From: Baylisascaris procyonis
Taxonomy: Eukaryota > Nematoda > Chromadorea > Rhabditida > Ascarididae
Assembly: GCA_037389465.1 (NCBI GenBank)
Contig: JAZARR010000110.1
Location: 3,167,501 to 3,231,500, forward strand
Length of the DNA stretch: 64,000 nt
Direction of reading: 5' to 3'
Shown here: one piece after another, positions 51,001 through 64,000 of the stretch
Layout: each line of letters starts with the position of its first letter
Position numbering within the stretch: position 1 is the first letter of the stretch
Position numbers and translations under genes: made by a program
The notes under the pieces: model-generated
Told to the model about the DNA's origin: nothing
Seen by the model: only the letters and a program-made list of their open reading frames with translations
Databases searched by the model: none

Positions 51001-54000
51001 CTTCCTGCCAATTTTTAGGCATCTTTTATTCTAGACATATCATATTTTTATTGCTGTTTTTTTTTTGAAATCGGTATAAATTCATTTCTCGAGGCATCAG
51101 ATAGAAATAATTTGAGGACTTAAGAAATTGAACAGAAAATCACCGCAACTCCCAATTTCATTTTATGGGCTTTCTTTTTCAGAATATTATATCTTATGCC
51201 TGAAACAACGGAGAGTTCCTTACAGCATTCTTGGAAAATCACCTATCGTTAGCGTGATATATGTTATTCCATAGAAATATATCCTTTTAACCTTCGAACA
51301 TTTGCAATAGCGGGCATTCTTTAGAACGAAGGGAACGAAATTGGACAAATATAATACAGTCAATGAATACTTTGAATGGGGCTTATAATTATTTGAATTA
51401 ATATCTGAATAGGTAATCAAATCAATTCCGCATAAACATAGGAACCCATTACAATCCAGAAATCCTCTAAAAATCCATCTTTTATTGATAAACACAATTA
51501 TTTCAAAGTATGATCCTTTATTGCATGATTTATCATTCAAAAAACCTCTCCAAATAATTAGTTTACAATTATAGAACGCACAAGTTCACTAGCTGAAGCA
51601 GATGATTCGGGATCGTTCAGTGAAGATAGTGAAGATGATACGATGAGCAGCATAAATGGACCAAGATCACCTTCCACTAATTCCGCAAATGTTAGTATGC
51701 AAATTTATCAACGAAGTTTTTTTGAAATAATTGTTTTTTCATTAATCGCTCAATGACGTCATTTTCAGCTGCAAAAATCAATATTTTGCAGAAGATTTAT
51801 AAAAACCGGTTGAGTATATTATTATTCAAATAGTATTACTTTGCCTATTCGTGCATTTTCTCATATTTTATCTAGTCCTATATATTTTTTTCCTATCGTT
51901 GCACTAGCTTATTGCATATTCCTATATATTTTCCAATCATATTTTCTATATAAAGTCATCTATCTTTCACTAATCCTATTTCTATGGGATTTTTGCTGAT
52001 ATAATCGTCAAATTTCTAAGCTAATTTATTCAATAATAAAAATCAACTTTTATCGATATAAAAAAAAATCCACTAGAAAAACATTTTTCATAATTTCTAT
52101 GCAATTAAACATTGAGAAAATTTATTCTTTTTTTATGAAAATATTCGAAATTTCAATGATCTAGATAGAACAATTGCGTATGTAAACTGTGTAAACGAGA
52201 TGGAATTTTATTTATTTCATTTTTATTTTATTTTATTTTATTTTATTTTATTTTATTTTATTTTATTTTATTTTATCTTATTTTATCTTATTTTTACAGA
52301 GTGATGTGATGACTATACATCAATTGGACGGTAAACCATCTGAATGTAATGTTAGTCAATTTATAGTAATAATTTTCGTTTAAGTTCACATTTATTTAAT
52401 ATAACGAAAAGCAACTAAATTATTCTATGACACTCAAAAAATGATGTTGACAAAAAAATAATTCTTTCCTTAAAGTTATTTCTTTAAAAAGGTTATCGCT
52501 TTTCTGAAATATGAAAATATCTATTTTATTATATTGCTAAAAATTTCCTCTCAATACTTTATCGAATTTAGTCAACATTATTGTTAATTTTGATTGGTGA
52601 ATATTTTCTTTTCTTAAAAAAAAAAAAATTATTGCAATCAATTTTCGTTCCATTGAAAAATGGAATATTTTGAAAAATATTGCATCCCAAATCGATGATT
52701 TTTAATGTTTCGTAAAATTTTTCTTTTTTTTTTCATTGTAAGTGAAAAAAATATTCTCATTTGGATTATTAACGTAAATATGTGACACTCATTTAATCGT
52801 TGTTGATGAGAGTAATTCATATGGAAATAATACTTATTAAGGATCGATAAATGAAGAAATGAATAAATGAAGCTCTAAATAATTTGTTTATTTAATTTCT
52901 TCGATTCTATCCCTCATATCCTATCTTCATCTCTAATCGTATCTGTCGTTCACTCTCGAGGAAAATGTTTGAGTTTTGATCAACTCTTGACCGATATTAG
53001 TAAAACATGTGCTCTTGGATAAATATATTTGTTTGTGATAGATGGTTTTGATAAGCTGCTTTTACAAGTTTATTTTATGTTTAAATGCTTTATCGATAAG
53101 CACAAATATTATTTCAGAGTTCAGAAGATCCACGCTATATCGATTTGATGCTGGTACAGTTGATAAACGTCCTTAAAGACAAGACGGATTCCGTTTATTT
53201 GAAGGTTGTTGAGGAGATTCTCAATAAGACGTGCAATAAGGTTTCTTTCCGTGTTTTAATTAATGATTTAAGTTCGTTGAAGTTATGTCAAAAATGACAA
53301 AACAATCAATTACGTATTATTTTACAACGCATATGAGCCTTAAAGAATTTTTACTTTGAATTATTATGATTGAATTTTATTTGCAAATATATCATTTGAT
53401 AGAATTTATTGCTCTCAATAAAAGTATAAATTAGTCCGTTGAGTACCGAATATTGAAAAATTGAAGAGATATTAAATAAATTATTTATCGATTATCATCA
53501 TTTCATTTAAAATCCTCTAAATATATAACGGCATTTGCATAAAACCTTCTTAAGAATTTCAAAAGTCGTTATATTGCCACATTTTCGTATTTAATTTCAT
53601 AAGCAATACACGATGGAAATTTTCATACTTAAAATTATTTGCATATAGAATTTAGCTTGTGATTTAACAGAGTTTGATTGCCTATGGATTTTTCATTTTA
53701 TGGGTTGATATTTCCTACAAAGATATGGTCGTTTAATTATTACAAATGGGAAATAACTGAGTGAATTTCAGAGGGATTTCGAACAGATAATGGGGATATT
53801 GAAAAAGGACAACGGTGACTTCATCAAAGGTATTCATTTATAATGCTTTATAATAAGTGAATTTATTATAGGCTTTTTTTATTATTCTTAAATAAGAGAA
53901 AAGGTGAACGCCCTTTCGATGTGCATCGTTATCATGGTCACTCAATGATAAGGCGCCAGTAATCTCTTGCAAATGATAAGAAATGCTGCAACGAGCAAAT

Positions 54001-57000
54001 AAAATAAAATTAAAAAAAAAATGTTGGTTCTGCATTAAAGCGCAAATGAAAAAAATTTTTTAAATGGTTCTATCTAAGGGAAATTTTTCTTTTTTTGGAA
54101 AGAAAAAATCTCGAAACTTCGTAAATATATTATCACATTACATGAATATTTTTCATTTTATAAACAACAATGAAATTTCAACAACGACAAAATTCTTTTC
54201 GAAAGTTTTTCCTCCTAGATTCTCATTTTATTAAGTTTTTTTTCTTTTTTTATTGCTTATCATGGCAGCCTATTTCGGGTATTCCGTCCTGATTAATCAA
54301 GCTTAATTAAGCTGAATTTCTGATATCCTCATATTTTACTCGACACCTGAAATCAAAAATAGACCTGAATTCTAATTTTTTATTCACTTGAATTCCTATA
54401 TTTATGTGCAATTAATTTTGAGTAGTACTTGATAGGCTTATGTTAAATTCATTCAAAAATATATGGGCAAAGAGAGTGAGCTTTCTTCTGCAACATTCAT
54501 GTGACTATCATTTTTATTGATGAGGAACAATGAATTTGATTCAGTTGTTTTAAACAAATGTCGATAAAACTTTCTTCTAATCATGTGTTTAATGTTAGAT
54601 CATGCTCCTTTTTTTTCTTTTTATAAGACTTGTCATCGCTGTTCAACAATGATATGGTCTTTGCTTATCATTTTAGGGCAAAGTGAGTTTTAATGAAATG
54701 GGAGTATGGCTATGAGAGAGAGAAAAAAATGAAATGATATTATCACCCTATCAGTGTTTTGATTTTTGATCATATCCAAATCAACCGTAATTGCTTCTTC
54801 CGCTTTACAGTATTTTCTGCTACCATTCCTCAGGCTACCATAGATTATATTAGTTATTACAAAAAGGTATAACCTTTCTTGAAAATTTATCAATTTTATT
54901 TGAAATATTGCGGAAGAAAGGTTTTTCAGGTACACCTATAAAAACGCCAACAGGATGCATGGTATCATTATCACCACTATCCCCTACAAAAGTACCTACT
55001 TCCCCTCCACCACCACCGATGGCACCTCCACCTCCACCATCCACCGTTCGGGCTCCACCAGCTCCTCCTCCTCCGTTGAATTTGCGAGCACCACCACCGC
55101 CGCGATCGGTGCCAAAACCACAAATCGAAATACCAGCAACGCTTAAGCCGAAGTTAATGCCTAAGGAAGGCACCAAGCTCAAGCAGATTCAATGGACAAA
55201 AATACCTGCAGAAAAGGTAAATTTAGGGTTTCGCTCACTTTATGCTTGAAAATGAAGAAATATGCTGGTAGAAAGCTTGAAGAGTTTGAGATATGCACTA
55301 AGCTTTCATAATGCCTTTCTTAAAAGATTGGATTTAGGATAAAATATTATTTGCCTTTTAGAAGAACAAATATTTTCAATGAAAATTGTTTTCGAGTTCA
55401 AAGCTTAAAGGTTTTTATGTAGTCTTATTGTTATCAGAGTATATTTATAGGTGATCGATGCTGGCACAGAGAATATACGAAACGTTTGGATGTCATCAGC
55501 TAAGTTACCAGAAAATGGTTTGGTTTTTTTTTTTCAGTTGACCTTTCATTGTCAATATTTTCTATGAAATATTTTGAACTAATCTCAATTCGATATGTTT
55601 TACAATAACGTTACCTAAATATGTAAATACTATAAAGTTTTTTTTCGAGTAATGAATTATTTAAAAATTTTAAAAAATAATAAATAATTGAATGGTATTT
55701 TATATTGATGGGATTGCTGAAAATTTTTCGATTATAAGGTTTTTAGAATTTAAAAAAAAAAATTAATTAAATGGTATTTGTATATACGACGAAGAAAAAT
55801 ATGCAAATGCAATAATTTTCAGTACTTTTTGTATACAGCATTGCTTTTTGATATTTTTTTATACAACAATAAAATGGACTTTTTGTTTATTGAAAATGTG
55901 TTTAATACAACATTGCTGAAGAATATTTATTTTTCCCACACTGATCACATTTTTTTTTGCCTTTTTATTCATTTAACGATATGAATGCACTATCAATTTA
56001 CAAAGATAACAGTCATATTTGCTAGCATTTTCAAACATTATAATACTAAAACGATTATAGTACAAAGGGAACATCATATTTGAAGTTGAGGTCGTTAATA
56101 TACGAAATCAGCCAATCTTAAATCAATTTCGACGAAAAGCATGCACCTTTTACCGACATGGTTTTATTTTTGCAAAAAAAAAGAACTCTGGAAAAAAGTT
56201 TGAAAAAAAGAAATAAGTTGGAAAAAATGGAAAAAAATTTCAAGAAATGGAAAAAAAATTTTATTATACGTTTCGAAAAAAATAGGGATCAAAATGACCT
56301 ATTATTGGTGAAAATTTTTCATGTACTTATATAATCGTTTTTTTTTTCGCAAAAATAAGATCGCATCGGCAAATTTTTCGCTGAAAAGCAAATTTTTTTT
56401 GGTCGTTTACATGAAGAAAATGCAAGCCGTTGAAACACTTGCTAATGCGTTAAAATTTAAATTCGCAAAATAGACTAGAAGGAACTAATCACCTAAAGCA
56501 AATAGAGTCTAAAATTGAAAAGAAAAAAATAAATTAAAGAAGTGAAGAAAAAAGGATCTCTTTTAAAAATACCTTTAAAATGTTTTCCCTTGAAGATAAA
56601 AGCGAAAAAATGCGTTAAAATATATTTTAGTCCTGAAAGAAAATATAAAATTTTCTAAATTATCTACTATAAAAAAATAAAATCTTTTTTCTTTCCTTTT
56701 TTTTCAGAATTTCACGTCGATTTTGAAGAGTTGGAATGTATGTTTTCATGTGGTGGATCATTAGTCAACGAAACGCCAAGTTTAGAGAGGCGATGCTCAC
56801 GTAAAAATGAACAAATAAATCTCCTTTCTCATAAAAGAAGCTTCAATGTCAGCATTTTTATCAAACAATTCAAAGAAGGTTCATTGTTTAGAATATTATC
56901 ATTATTTGTTAAATCTCGAAGAAAAGGAGATGTTACAATTTTTTTAAAATCACTTGAATCTATCAAAAATTTATTCCTTTCATTTAAATGAATTTTCTCA

Positions 57001-60000
57001 ATTTGTAAAATTTACTACAAATATTGACGAAAAAAAGAGCACATTTCTAGCGCTTTTTCTTCTATGTTTTTCCAGCTTTGAACTCAACATTTACTCGTTC
57101 AATCGATCGGCCTATATTTCCCACAAACTATAAACTATAGAGTTATATTTTTGTCGATTAGCTGTTCAATTTGTTGAATCAACAATCATACGTCATAAGC
57201 CTCCTTCAAAATTGTCTTTATTTGTTGATAGTTACTGTTGCAAAAGTTTTACTCTATTTGTAAGTAAAAGATTGATTCCTAGAATATATGCTTTTGTAAT
57301 CCATAGAACTGATCAACCGGTCTCATAAATTATCGTTGCCAAACAACTCTCTTTTTTTGTTTTTTTTTTGCTGCCGAACCATAGATATTTCATTATTTTT
57401 CGAATATTTTCTCTGTGTTTCAAATAGTTCTACTGTTTATGCAAATTTTACAAATTTTGCATATTTCACCTGTTGCGTGATCGCTGTAAAATAGAGGCAA
57501 ATATTTTGTCACCTTTAAATGACTAAAATTTGTTTCGAATTTGATGAATGTCGTCTTATGGTATCCATTGTGCCCAGCAAGTTCCCTAACTTAGCTTCAA
57601 TGCTTTCTGAGTTGAATCTACCAAAAATACAGGATATATGCATGCGTTGTTTAGATATTATTTGCATTATCAGCACGGGGCACATTATTTCGACTTTACC
57701 CGCATATATATATAGATATGAGTCCGGTGACGATCTGTTTAAGTAGATTTCAGAATCAAATTTTCTACACTGCCGGGGAGGGTATGTGTCGTTATTGATA
57801 CGAGTAACTGAAAGTATATTACAGGTGCGGCACAGGTAGTGAATTATATTCGTGAAGGAAGAGGTGATTTAATTGGTTTGGAAAGACTCAATTCTCTTAT
57901 TGCTATTTTACCCGATAGTGAAGAGGTAATCCTTTTCAATATACCATCTTAACTCTTCCACATTATTTGAGTAAAATTTGAGGAAGCGTTAATTGGGCTC
58001 TTCTTCAAGGAACTCTTCTTATCATTCATTTAGCTTTTGATTTTAAAAATAAAAATATTGTAATATAAATATGCGCAGGAAATTAATGAAATTTACGTTG
58101 CTGCTTGATGTAAGTTATACTCAATCATATTTTCACGCGGTTATGTGAACTTCACGGTACTTGCAGTTTATCGTGAGGAAAAGTTTGAAGTAAGTCTTAA
58201 CGAAGCGAGCATATGCCATACATAACAACCAGATTAGACAAAGTTATATGAATTTAGATAAAGTTTGGATCCAATAAATCCTTATATTGTTAAATAGGAA
58301 TTATGAAGGAGATCATTAAAGTTGAGGTAGCCACTCTGAAACTTGTTTATTAATTATCGTTTTTTTTCCGTTCATGGTACTTTAAAAGAAGGGTAATTCC
58401 ATTTCGATGGGTCTTTATAAAATTATTATATTTTATGACAATTTTTATGCTGTTATATCTTATGTTTTTTCGTCTAATTGTTGGCATAAATCGATGGACT
58501 AATCTGTCTACCCGAGTAATTTGAAATTGCAGGTTGAGATTCTTCGTGGTTTTACGGGTGATGTGATGCAATTAGGACCAGCCGAGCAATTCTTTTTAAA
58601 TCTGCTTACACTTGCCGACTATAAGCTCAAGTTGGAATGCCTTATTCTTAAACTTGAGCTTGATTCTGCTTTTGATACGCTGCTACCACAAATCGATATA
58701 ATTATCACTGCATCAAATGGTGTGTGTTTTTTTTTTCTTGAAATCGTTCGATTTTCCAGAAAAAAATCGCTGTAACATCGCTGTAATCCATAGGGATTTG
58801 TCTACTATGCTAGCAGCCCCCTTCGAGGTTTTCTTAAATCAGTTTGCCCCTTTTCTACCTTTTTTTTCAATATCCCCTTTTCTACAATCTGGATTCATTT
58901 AGAATTTCACTTGCTCTTCTCCTCATCCAGGATTAAAATTGATGTCGCAATATATTGAAAGTTTGTTGTCGCAGATTGCTTCCCCGATAGCTCATAGAGG
59001 AGCATAAAGTTGCCCAGTCACTCTATGGTGCTATGAACAGAAACGGCACATCGATAGTCTGTTGTTCTTCACCGTCAACAATGCACATTCGAGTGGTAAT
59101 AGTGTTTGCATAGATAGACTTATGTTTGTTTGCTTAGATGTGATACGCTGAAAGTGATTTCTGCTTTATTTTTTATTGAAATGATACGCAAAAAGCCTGA
59201 ATCATATCATTAGCACATAAACCTAAAATCTCCTGATGTTCTGTGATCGTTGTATGCGTCACATAGATGGACATGTTTTATCACCATCAGCTGACCCATC
59301 ACTCTCGGTCATATTTTAAAAAATTTTGCCAATAAACGATCACAGTAAAAATCACGTATGCTTTTTTGACCTTGAGTTAGCACACATAAACGATAGCTTA
59401 TGATTGAATATGTTGTGCTCATGCAATAAATGCTGATTGATGTAAGGTATGGTTGGTATGGCTCATGCTGTGAGTGGGTTGAGCGCAGCTCAAACGTTTC
59501 CGTGGGGGAGGGGGGGGGGCTGGGGGAGAGGAGGGGAGGGGGCAATATGGCAATATGACGATGAAATTATCTGAAAGATGGGTATCGGACGTCTGAACAG
59601 GGTACAACCTTCAATAGTTTCCCTAGGAACTATTTTCCCTACCTAGGGTCTAGTAATCGGCATCGAAGCATCATTGTTGGTCAGCATACCGAAACATTGA
59701 GGATAAAAAATGACTTAGTTTGATTTACTTTTAGCAATCAGGTATCATTGAATTATCTTCTCATATATCCAGCGTAATTTTTATACAAATAAAATTTTAA
59801 TTAAAAGAATTTTTAAATGCAATTTTAATATTCTTTTTTTGAGTAAATAATTGGTAAACTATCTATCAGTCAATATCCAATAATTAAATAAGTAATTTAA
59901 TCAACGAATTGCTTCGTAGAATACCTACAATGCCATCGATATTCAACGATGGCAAAAAACAACAATGATGTTTTGTGATTTACAATCTCCTTCTCCTCCT

Positions 60001-63000
60001 TCCCCCCCCCCCCAAAAAAAAAACATTTCATTGAATATTCAATAAATGAAATTTCAGAAATCAAACAGAGTGTATTTCTACCGAAAGTATTCTGTATGCT
60101 CGTTCAAATTGGAAATTTTCTGAATGCGAATGGAAGTTGTGGCAATGCAGCTGGATTCAAATTGAATTCATTATGGAAGATCGTTGATATGAAAGCAACC
60201 AAAAAGAGTATTACGTTACTCCACTTTATCGCAATGGTATTTACTTACTATTTATTAATAACTTTGTAAAGAGAACAAGCTTCATCAACAATAAGGAGAT
60301 GCTATAGAAGTATGAGAAGGAAATATTGAAAGATATTGTTTTTTTTTATATATAGAAGAAAAGAAATAATATCATAATTCTACCATGTTCTAGAGATTTT
60401 TTTTTTCAAATATTTTCAGATATTAGAGCGAACAAATGTCAAATATTACCTGAAAAGAATTTTTAGGAAGATATTTGGACATATTTTGAAGTAAATTTTA
60501 GTTTTTTTCAAAAATTTTCGCAATTTTTTTGTAATTATCATTTTCAATAGCTTTCTATCTTGGATATCAGTCTTCTTCTTTTTCGACCAATTTTATTTCT
60601 GTTTAGAACGAACTATTTATAGACTGCTTACTTGTGATAATAATTCCCTTAAATAGTTTGAATTAAGTAATGATTTTATATTATCAATTACATAAAAAAT
60701 GTATAGATAACTTGAATATTATAATATGAGGGATTGCAGCAAGACGTTCAATGTGCTGATGGTCTTTCTGATGAGTTGAAAACAGTGCCATCGGCAGCAA
60801 AGTAAGTGCTTATCGTTGCTTATCCGATCTATAAAAGATATGCTTTGTTGAGATTATAAATATGGGGGATAAAGCTTTAAGGGCAAGATCGTTGATTGCC
60901 TCAAATAACAGTTTTTTTTTTGAAGATTATTAATCTTAATTTATTTAATTAAATTCTCGAAGAATAATTCAATAAAAAATGCACTGAATTAAATTCATCA
61001 CGAGTAATATTTTAACGCAAATAATTTTACAGTTGATTTCTATTCAGGCTATCGTTGGAAGGTATACGTACCGAAGTACGTACACTTTGTGATAGACTTA
61101 CTAGAACCGAAGACCAATTAAAGACGAAAATATCGGATCCATATTTTGAAGATCTCAGCATACATTTCAAGGTAATCGGTGTTTAATTTTGATTCATTTT
61201 TTAGTTATCATTGTTATCACTCATATTATCAGTCAGTATACATTTCAAACTTGTTGAACTTGTTTTGATAAACTTTAATTGAACTTGGCTTTATGCTTCA
61301 CTAGTTTTTTTTGTAAAGATAAGTTTATTGAAGTGATAATTCGACGAGGAAATTTTCCGCACAAATTGTAAATTAAATCAACCTAAAATATATAATTTGA
61401 TTGAAATTTGCAATATTTTTTTAAAATTTGATTGTCGAATTTAATTTTCTTTGAAAAAAAAAAAAACTTTTTTTGAGGAAGCACAAGAGAAGATGAAGGA
61501 AGTGGAGAAGAAATTACAGCAACTAACTTCTTTGATCGCTTATCTAGCATTCTACTTTTGTGAAGAGGAGAAAACATTCAAATTGGAGGAATGCTTCAAG
61601 ATTCTTTCGACTTTTGTCTGTCGACTTCGTGATGCATTACGAGTGAGAAATATTTATCAATTTAATTTTATTATTTATTTTCATTAAATTCATTGATCAT
61701 AGAAAATATTTTAATATTTCTATGCAAACATATATATATAATGCTGCTCTATAATATTTTTATTATTGATAGAATATAACTTAGTTAAATGCCATCGAAA
61801 ATTTGACTTGTGCTTAGAAGATGAGATTATCTAATGCGGCGACGCCTCTATGATCCTTTAGCCTTTTCTCTATTTTTCAACATTCTAGCATTTTTTTTTC
61901 TTTTTTTTCCTGGATTAAGTTTTTGCCTTGTTTTTTTTTTTAAATTGGATGAATGGCTGAATTATTTCTTGAATAAACAGTAATATTGGCGCAATTTTAA
62001 CCTCTACAAGGTAGGGAGAATGTGAAATGTACATTGCTATATGAGAATTGCCCGCAACAGAGTGGAATAAGCGTGGCATAAAAAAAGATTACTTGGTATC
62101 TAGACGCTTTGCCAGTATGGGGAGTTGAGAAACAATTAGGCGTATGAATTGAAAGATATTCTAGAGAGCCAAAGGAGAGGCAAAAATAGAAAGGAACGAG
62201 AATAGGAGCTGGAAAGAGCGTAGCGGTGGAGCAGGAGAAGGATAGAAGGACGATTCTTCACTCCTGTAGCCTCTTTTCCTTTTTGTTTTTATTGGTTTAA
62301 TTCATGCTTCTATTACAATCATTTTCCAACCTCTGATGTTAATAAAAGACTGAAATATCGGCAAATAAGCGTTTCCATCAGAAATATGCAACGAATAGGA
62401 CAATTACAAAAATATATCTGATCGATGAAAGAATGATCTATAAAAATAAGAGATTTGAATTAAAGGATTATTTATTTTCATCATAGGATAATGAGGAACG
62501 GCGAAAACGAGAAAGAAGAAGTGAGCTACGAGTATTAAATGCGCAAAGCAATCTTCAGCATAGCTCTTCAAATGTCGACCTATCGAACAATCGGCTCTTC
62601 GTCAACGTTCTTCAAAACGAGTAATGATTCCTACTTATTGCACTTTTATATTTAAAATATATATCCACATTCACTAAATATTAGAATTTCTTTGCAGTTT
62701 TGTAAGTGCTGTACTAAAAGACGAAGTTTAGAAACCATCATTCCTCTTAGTTTATGCATTTATGCGCTGAGCAATTCACTGTTCTATTTTTATTTGTATT
62801 TGTATTATAGTGGAGGAATCGATAGGCATATGCGAATACGTTCTCAAGGTTCTGCATTAGGCAGTACTCCCAATATAAATATCGAAGGCGATGATTCGAG
62901 TAGCGAGAATGAGATGCGACGAACTAAGGGAACGATCCACTCGAGCAGAAACCTTCTAAGAGCAGATGAAGAGGTAAAATAAAGCATTGAGGCTATCATT

Positions 63001-64000
63001 AAAAAATTTATTGTAAATAACACACATCACAAGATGACGCACTACGTCATATTTCGTAATAAAAATATTAGATATTTGGGCAGAAATTTTTCTACGTTTT
63101 TTTAAATGATTCTTTTTTTGGTTATTTTTCTTGATTACATTTTTTTCTAAAATTAATTGAATTTTATTTTTTCGACACCAACAAATATCTAATGTATTTT
63201 TTTCGGAACAAATTTCATTTAGTACTATTTAAATTATAGAAGTGAACTGTTTTAGGGAGAGCAAATTTCATCGATTGTACGATTAAGACGGCAGTCAAGA
63301 CATAAAAGTGATGTGTTTCTCATTAGAAATAGCAACAATCTCGACGACTTCTTGGATGCTGCCGAACAAGTCGAGAAAGAGGCAATTCGATGCTCCTCTG
63401 AGGTTTATTTTAAAGTATTTCATTCAGCATTCATCCCATTATGAAGAACTTAAAATAACCCTGAATAAAATATCGAAGTTTAGTGTATTTTCTATTTTAG
63501 TTTCATTTTTATTGCTTCTTCTTTAAAAATCCTCAGAAATAATTTTCTTCTATTGCTCTTGTTTTATGTCAAAGATTTCGAAATATTGGAAAAAAGCATC
63601 TCTTCGGAGCATCTGTGGACGAACATTGATTAAGAAAAAAGTTCATTTAAAATTTTATCAAAGTTGGAAGCCAAGTTTTAAAAAAAAAGTTTATTTCATT
63701 GCAATTGAAATGATTTTTTTCGAATATTAAGACTTGAAATAATCATAAACTTGCTTCGAAAAGAAGCTTGTAAATGCAAAGCTTAGTTTATAATTAATGT
63801 TATACTGAAAACAGTTGGATGAACGAACTTGAACTTTTTAAGGAAAAGAGCAAAATTAGTTGAAAATTTTTCTGGATTTAAATACGTTAGGATATCGCAA
63901 TATGAAAATGTGGAATTTTTTTTTCCTTTTCAGAGGCACTCACTATTGTTGGAAAGCAGTAATGAACCACTCCAGGAGGTTCTTATTGATATACCCAACA
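39014..64000 (+). CDS. Formin, INF2/EXC-6 (INFT)-type, 3' end beyond window
   Basis: Exons, all phase-compatible: 39014-39089, 42517-42611, 43536-43695, 48747-48780, 50689-50786, 51575-51690, 52300-52350, 53118-53240, 53772-53829, 54930-55216, 55451-55517, 56708-56878, 57825-57925, 58533-58719, 60058-60236, 60740-60801, 61048-61171, 61478-61642, 62487-62620, 62811-62973, 63256-63402, 63934 onward. About 888 aa lie in the window. The N-terminal exons resemble a diaphanous-inhibitory domain (LINQLLLHSPNPVAKIRIHHEL). An acidic Ser linker follows, then a short FH1 (residues about 280-330) and a full FH2 (about 350-720). FH2 has QIQWTKIP, SFNVSIFIKQFK with the actin-contacting Ile, and QIGNFLNANG. 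FH2 nucleates and elongates actin filaments. The FH2 sequence is nearer INF2 than mDia. Exons 1 and 5 are tentative; exon 5 may begin at 50671 in another frame. A basic RRKRERR tail segment follows FH2; no WH2/DAD is seen before the window ends. Confidence 0.85.
39090..42516. other. First formin intron (if exon 1 is right), with CRE palindromes
   Basis: This 3.4-kb interval contains three perfect TGACGTCA sites (39391-39398, 40027-40034, 40058-40065); two sit in a 31-bp imperfect tandem duplication. A G-rich tract lies near 39841-39869. I looked for further N-terminal formin exons here and found none I would defend. Confidence 0.5.
40010..40072. promoter_or_regulatory. Tandem duplicated CRE-containing unit
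   Basis: Two adjacent units of 31 and 32 bp (40010-40040, 40041-40072) each begin ataatatttatg and each contain a perfect CREB/ATF palindrome TGACGTCA, 31 bp apart centre to centre. Confidence 0.55.
43696..48746. other. Large (5 kb) formin intron
   Basis: Phase is kept across it (G to AG), so no exon is required inside. It holds a perfect 9-bp inverted repeat cataacatg/catgttatg with a 9-bp spacer (45502-45528), a TA tract near 45699-45714, a G-rich tract (47903-47936) and a GA microsatellite (48547-48563). No gene nested on either strand was supported. Confidence 0.5.
52221..52295 (+). repeat. (TTTTA)n pentanucleotide repeat abutting a splice acceptor
   Basis: About fifteen TTTTA units, two with a C substitution (TTTTATCTTA), run straight into the TTTTTACAG acceptor of the 51-bp formin exon at 52300-52350. 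They therefore serve as its polypyrimidine tract. Confidence 0.9.
54930..55216 (+). other. FH1 exon and start of FH2 of the formin
   Basis: One exon holds the whole FH1: four to five proline runs of 4-5 residues (SPPPPPMAPPPPP, APPPPLNLRAPPPP), then an LKPKL..P linker and the FH2 opening. Formin FH1 segments bind profilin-actin and SH3/WW proteins. This one is short compared with vertebrate INF2 or mDia, which suggests modest profilin-dependent elongation; that is inference. Confidence 0.85.
59504..59542 (+). repeat. G-rich tract in formin intron
   Basis: G-runs of 5, 10, 5, 4 and 5 lie within 39 bp, in the 1.3-kb intron between the exons at 58533-58719 and 60058-60236, on the transcribed-RNA sense strand. 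It is a textbook-dense candidate for a G-quadruplex. A C-run (about 60003-60013) lies about 45 bp upstream of the next exon. Confidence 0.7.

Noticed and set aside
54850..55182. Gly-rich minus-strand ORF opposite the formin FH1 exon
   Set aside because: It is the reverse complement of the proline codons and has no independent support.
61478..61642. Exon start at an earlier AG
   Set aside because: The acceptor TTTTGAG is poor, but it is the only one that keeps the FH2 frame and continues the coiled-coil EAQEKMKEVEKKLQQ.
1..64000. tRNA, rRNA or CRISPR content
   Set aside because: No cloverleaf with both A- and B-box-like sequences, no rRNA-like block and no regularly spaced repeats were seen by eye. 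A covariance-model scan could still find a tRNA.

Overview
The window reads as nuclear DNA of a nematode. It is AT-rich, has small exons with GT..AG introns ending in the TTTCAG type, and shows candidate trans-splice acceptors 3 nt or a short leader upstream of start codons. Gene content fits too: a Cys/Gln-rich secreted protein resembling the abu/pqn pharyngeal-cuticle family, and a formin closest to the INF2 / C. elegans EXC-6-INFT type. The base composition and long introns would suit a spirurid or filarial worm, but that is inference. I saw no bacterial operon, CRISPR array, rRNA or convincing tRNA.

Layout. 1-5.9 kb is mostly gene-poor, with a decayed LINE reverse-transcriptase 3' end (about 3.85-4.19 kb, minus strand) and one coding-like minus ORF at 4.76-4.94 kb. 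5.93-8.84 kb holds a six-exon minus-strand gene that ORF listings miss because every exon is short. Its exon phases chain correctly and it ends in a leucine-zipper-like coiled coil. 8.84-11.58 kb is intergenic with degenerate coding-like debris.

11,582-23,626 is the outstanding feature: a nearly perfect inverted duplication. Arms of about 5.97 kb flank a 94-bp spacer, and positions pair as x and 35211-x. Each arm carries a full two-exon gene for a 701-aa Cys-rich secreted protein, with about 0.4 kb of upstream DNA including a TATA box, plus several smaller coding-like ORFs. The two copies point toward each other. I found only about five substitutions and one T-run length difference between arms. 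All three coding differences change the protein, and one removes a cysteine.

23.6-39 kb is gene-poor by ORF length but contains minus-strand segments that look like short exons (27.3-29.3, 30.4-30.6, 33.5-33.6 and 34.9-35.9 kb). They are listed at low confidence. 39.0-64.0 kb is one large plus-strand formin gene: 22 exons assembled by hand with compatible phases, covering a diaphanous-inhibitory-type N terminus, a short FH1, a complete FH2 and the start of a long tail that runs off the window. Its introns carry three perfect CRE palindromes in the first intron and one further on, G-rich tracts, and a pentanucleotide repeat that forms the pyrimidine tract of a 3' splice site.
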